NCBI RefSeq assembly: GCF_028736035.1
Contig: NZ_CP117866.1
Location: 8,845,001-8,909,000 of the forward strand
DNA: 64,000 nucleotides
Direction of reading: 5' to 3'
Origin: Streptomyces sp. T12
GTDB taxonomy: Bacteria; Actinomycetota; Actinomycetes; Streptomycetales; Streptomycetaceae
Shown piece after piece: positions 63,591 to 64,000 of this stretch. The first letter of the stretch is position 1. The number at the start of each line of letters is the position of its first letter. The notes under the pieces are model-generated. The model did not search any database. It was not told where the DNA came from and worked only from the letters and a program-made list of their open reading frames with translations. A program made the position numbers and the translations under genes.

Positions 63591-63644
63591 ACTATACCGG
63601 TATTTGAATGGGGGTGGGCGGGGTGGGTGCGGTATTAGAATGGG
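63591..63644. promoter_or_regulatory. map/XRE divergent promoter with direct repeats
   Basis: It contains the palindrome ATACCGGTAT (63594-63603), direct repeats CGGTATTTGAATGGG (63598-63612) and CGGTATTAGAATGGG (63630-63644), and -10-like boxes TATAGT (minus, 63591-63596) and TAGAAT (plus, 63636-63641). Each -10 is followed after seven bases by its ATG. The repeats are likely bound by the XRE protein. Confidence 0.6.
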
Positions 63645-63648
63645 CGCC

Positions 63649-63909
63649 ATGGTGCGCACCCCTCTCACCCCCGAAGAGCGTGAACGCGGCGAGCGGCTCG
63701 GCCGGCTGCTCCGCGAGGCGCGCGGCGGCCGCAGCATGGTGGAGGTCGCGGCGAGTGCCGGCATCTCCGCCGAGACGCTGCGCAAGATCGAGACCGGCCG
63801 GGCGCCCACCCCGGCCTTCTTCACGGTGTCCGCACTGGCGCAGGCCCTCGGTCTGTCGATGGACGAACTCGCCGGGCGCTGCACACCGGTGGTCGAGGTC
63901 GCCGCCTGA
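63649..63909 (+). CDS. XRE family helix-turn-helix regulator
   Basis: An 86-residue single-domain Cro/CI-type regulator: helices RGERLGRLLREARGGRSMVE, VAASAGISAETLRKIETGRA, and LAQALGLSMDELAGR. It has no effector domain, so it probably acts as a dimer controlled by level. The ATG lies seven bases after TAGAAT, suggesting a leaderless mRNA. It is divergent from map and likely controls it and itself through the direct repeats. Confidence 0.88.
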   Translation: MVRTPLTPEERERGERLGRLLREARGGRSMVEVAASAGISAETLRKIETGRAPTPAFFTVSALAQALGLSMDELAGRCTPVVEVAA

Positions 63910-64000
63910 CGGGCGCGCGCGTCACGTTCCGGCAGGTGCGGCGTACTCTGCGTCCATTCGGAAAACTTCCCGTAGCGCGTTCGTAACATGGCTGGTGTTG

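Noticed and set aside
63988..64000. Possible gene start ATGGCTGGTGTTG at the window end
   Set aside because: Only 13 bases remain and no ribosome site is clear.

Overview
The sequence reads as a high-GC actinobacterial chromosome segment, almost certainly Streptomyces. Evidence is the strong third-position G/C, GTG/TTG starts, short GGAGG-type ribosome sites, and a right flank of Streptomyces-style housekeeping and secreted genes: exonuclease III, SGNH lipase, gamma-glutamyltransferase, a ClpC-like ATPase, and methionine aminopeptidase with an XRE regulator. No plasmid, phage, CRISPR or complete insertion sequence was seen.

Layout. 1-1040: a tRNA 3' fragment with terminator, resembling an integration scar, then broken ProC-like and HATPase-like remnants. 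1083-8085: two AraC regulators around an alpha/beta hydrolase, a cis-CaaD-type tautomerase, a gutted redoxin gene, an MBL hydrolase and an acyl-CoA ligase. 8357-9193: decayed MFS transporter and transposase pieces. 9236-14371: a TetR/SDR/SDR/acyl-CoA dehydrogenase operon facing a thiolase across an interrupted 33-bp palindrome. 14590-16189: a truncated MBL gene and an ECF sigma/anti-sigma pair. 16512-20143: a TetR gene, three copies of its probable operator, and two hydrolases. 20460-21358: enoyl-CoA hydratase, ISL3 transposase and flavin oxidoreductase fragments. 21362-34186: SnoaL-like protein, PadR, SGNH hydrolase, two aldehyde dehydrogenases, an SMP-30-like secreted protein, SDR, a NarL-type two-component pair and a second acyl-CoA ligase.

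34257-42145 is the most coherent system: an extradiol aromatic catabolic cluster. It has a GntR/FCD regulator, an RraA-type aldolase (LigK/GalC-like), a PIG-L hydratase (GalB-like), a small unknown protein, a PDR/VanB-type reductase, a VanA-like Rieske oxygenase, an alpha/beta hydrolase, a muconolactone-isomerase-like protein, an SDR, and separate LigA and LigB dioxygenase subunits. No recognisable ligC (semialdehyde dehydrogenase) or ligI (lactone hydrolase) is present. The set therefore looks either like a gallate-type route, or a protocatechuate 4,5-route in which the SDR and the hydrolase fill those steps.

42277-47498: F420-type oxidoreductase, TetR with twin operators, two SDRs, a YceI protein and a secreted double NTF2-like protein. 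47581-48646: terminator, IS256 transposase tail and scrambled hydrolase remnants, immediately before a lone pcaL fusion gene (49181) with none of its usual pca partners. 50550-63909: conserved chromosome, including an amino-acid ABC ATPase without permease or binding-protein genes.

The left 48 kb is a patchwork of catabolic modules, each with its own regulator and operator, separated by broken genes and transposase remnants. This suggests repeated acquisition and deletion. All functions are inferred from sequence motifs and context; no database search was run.
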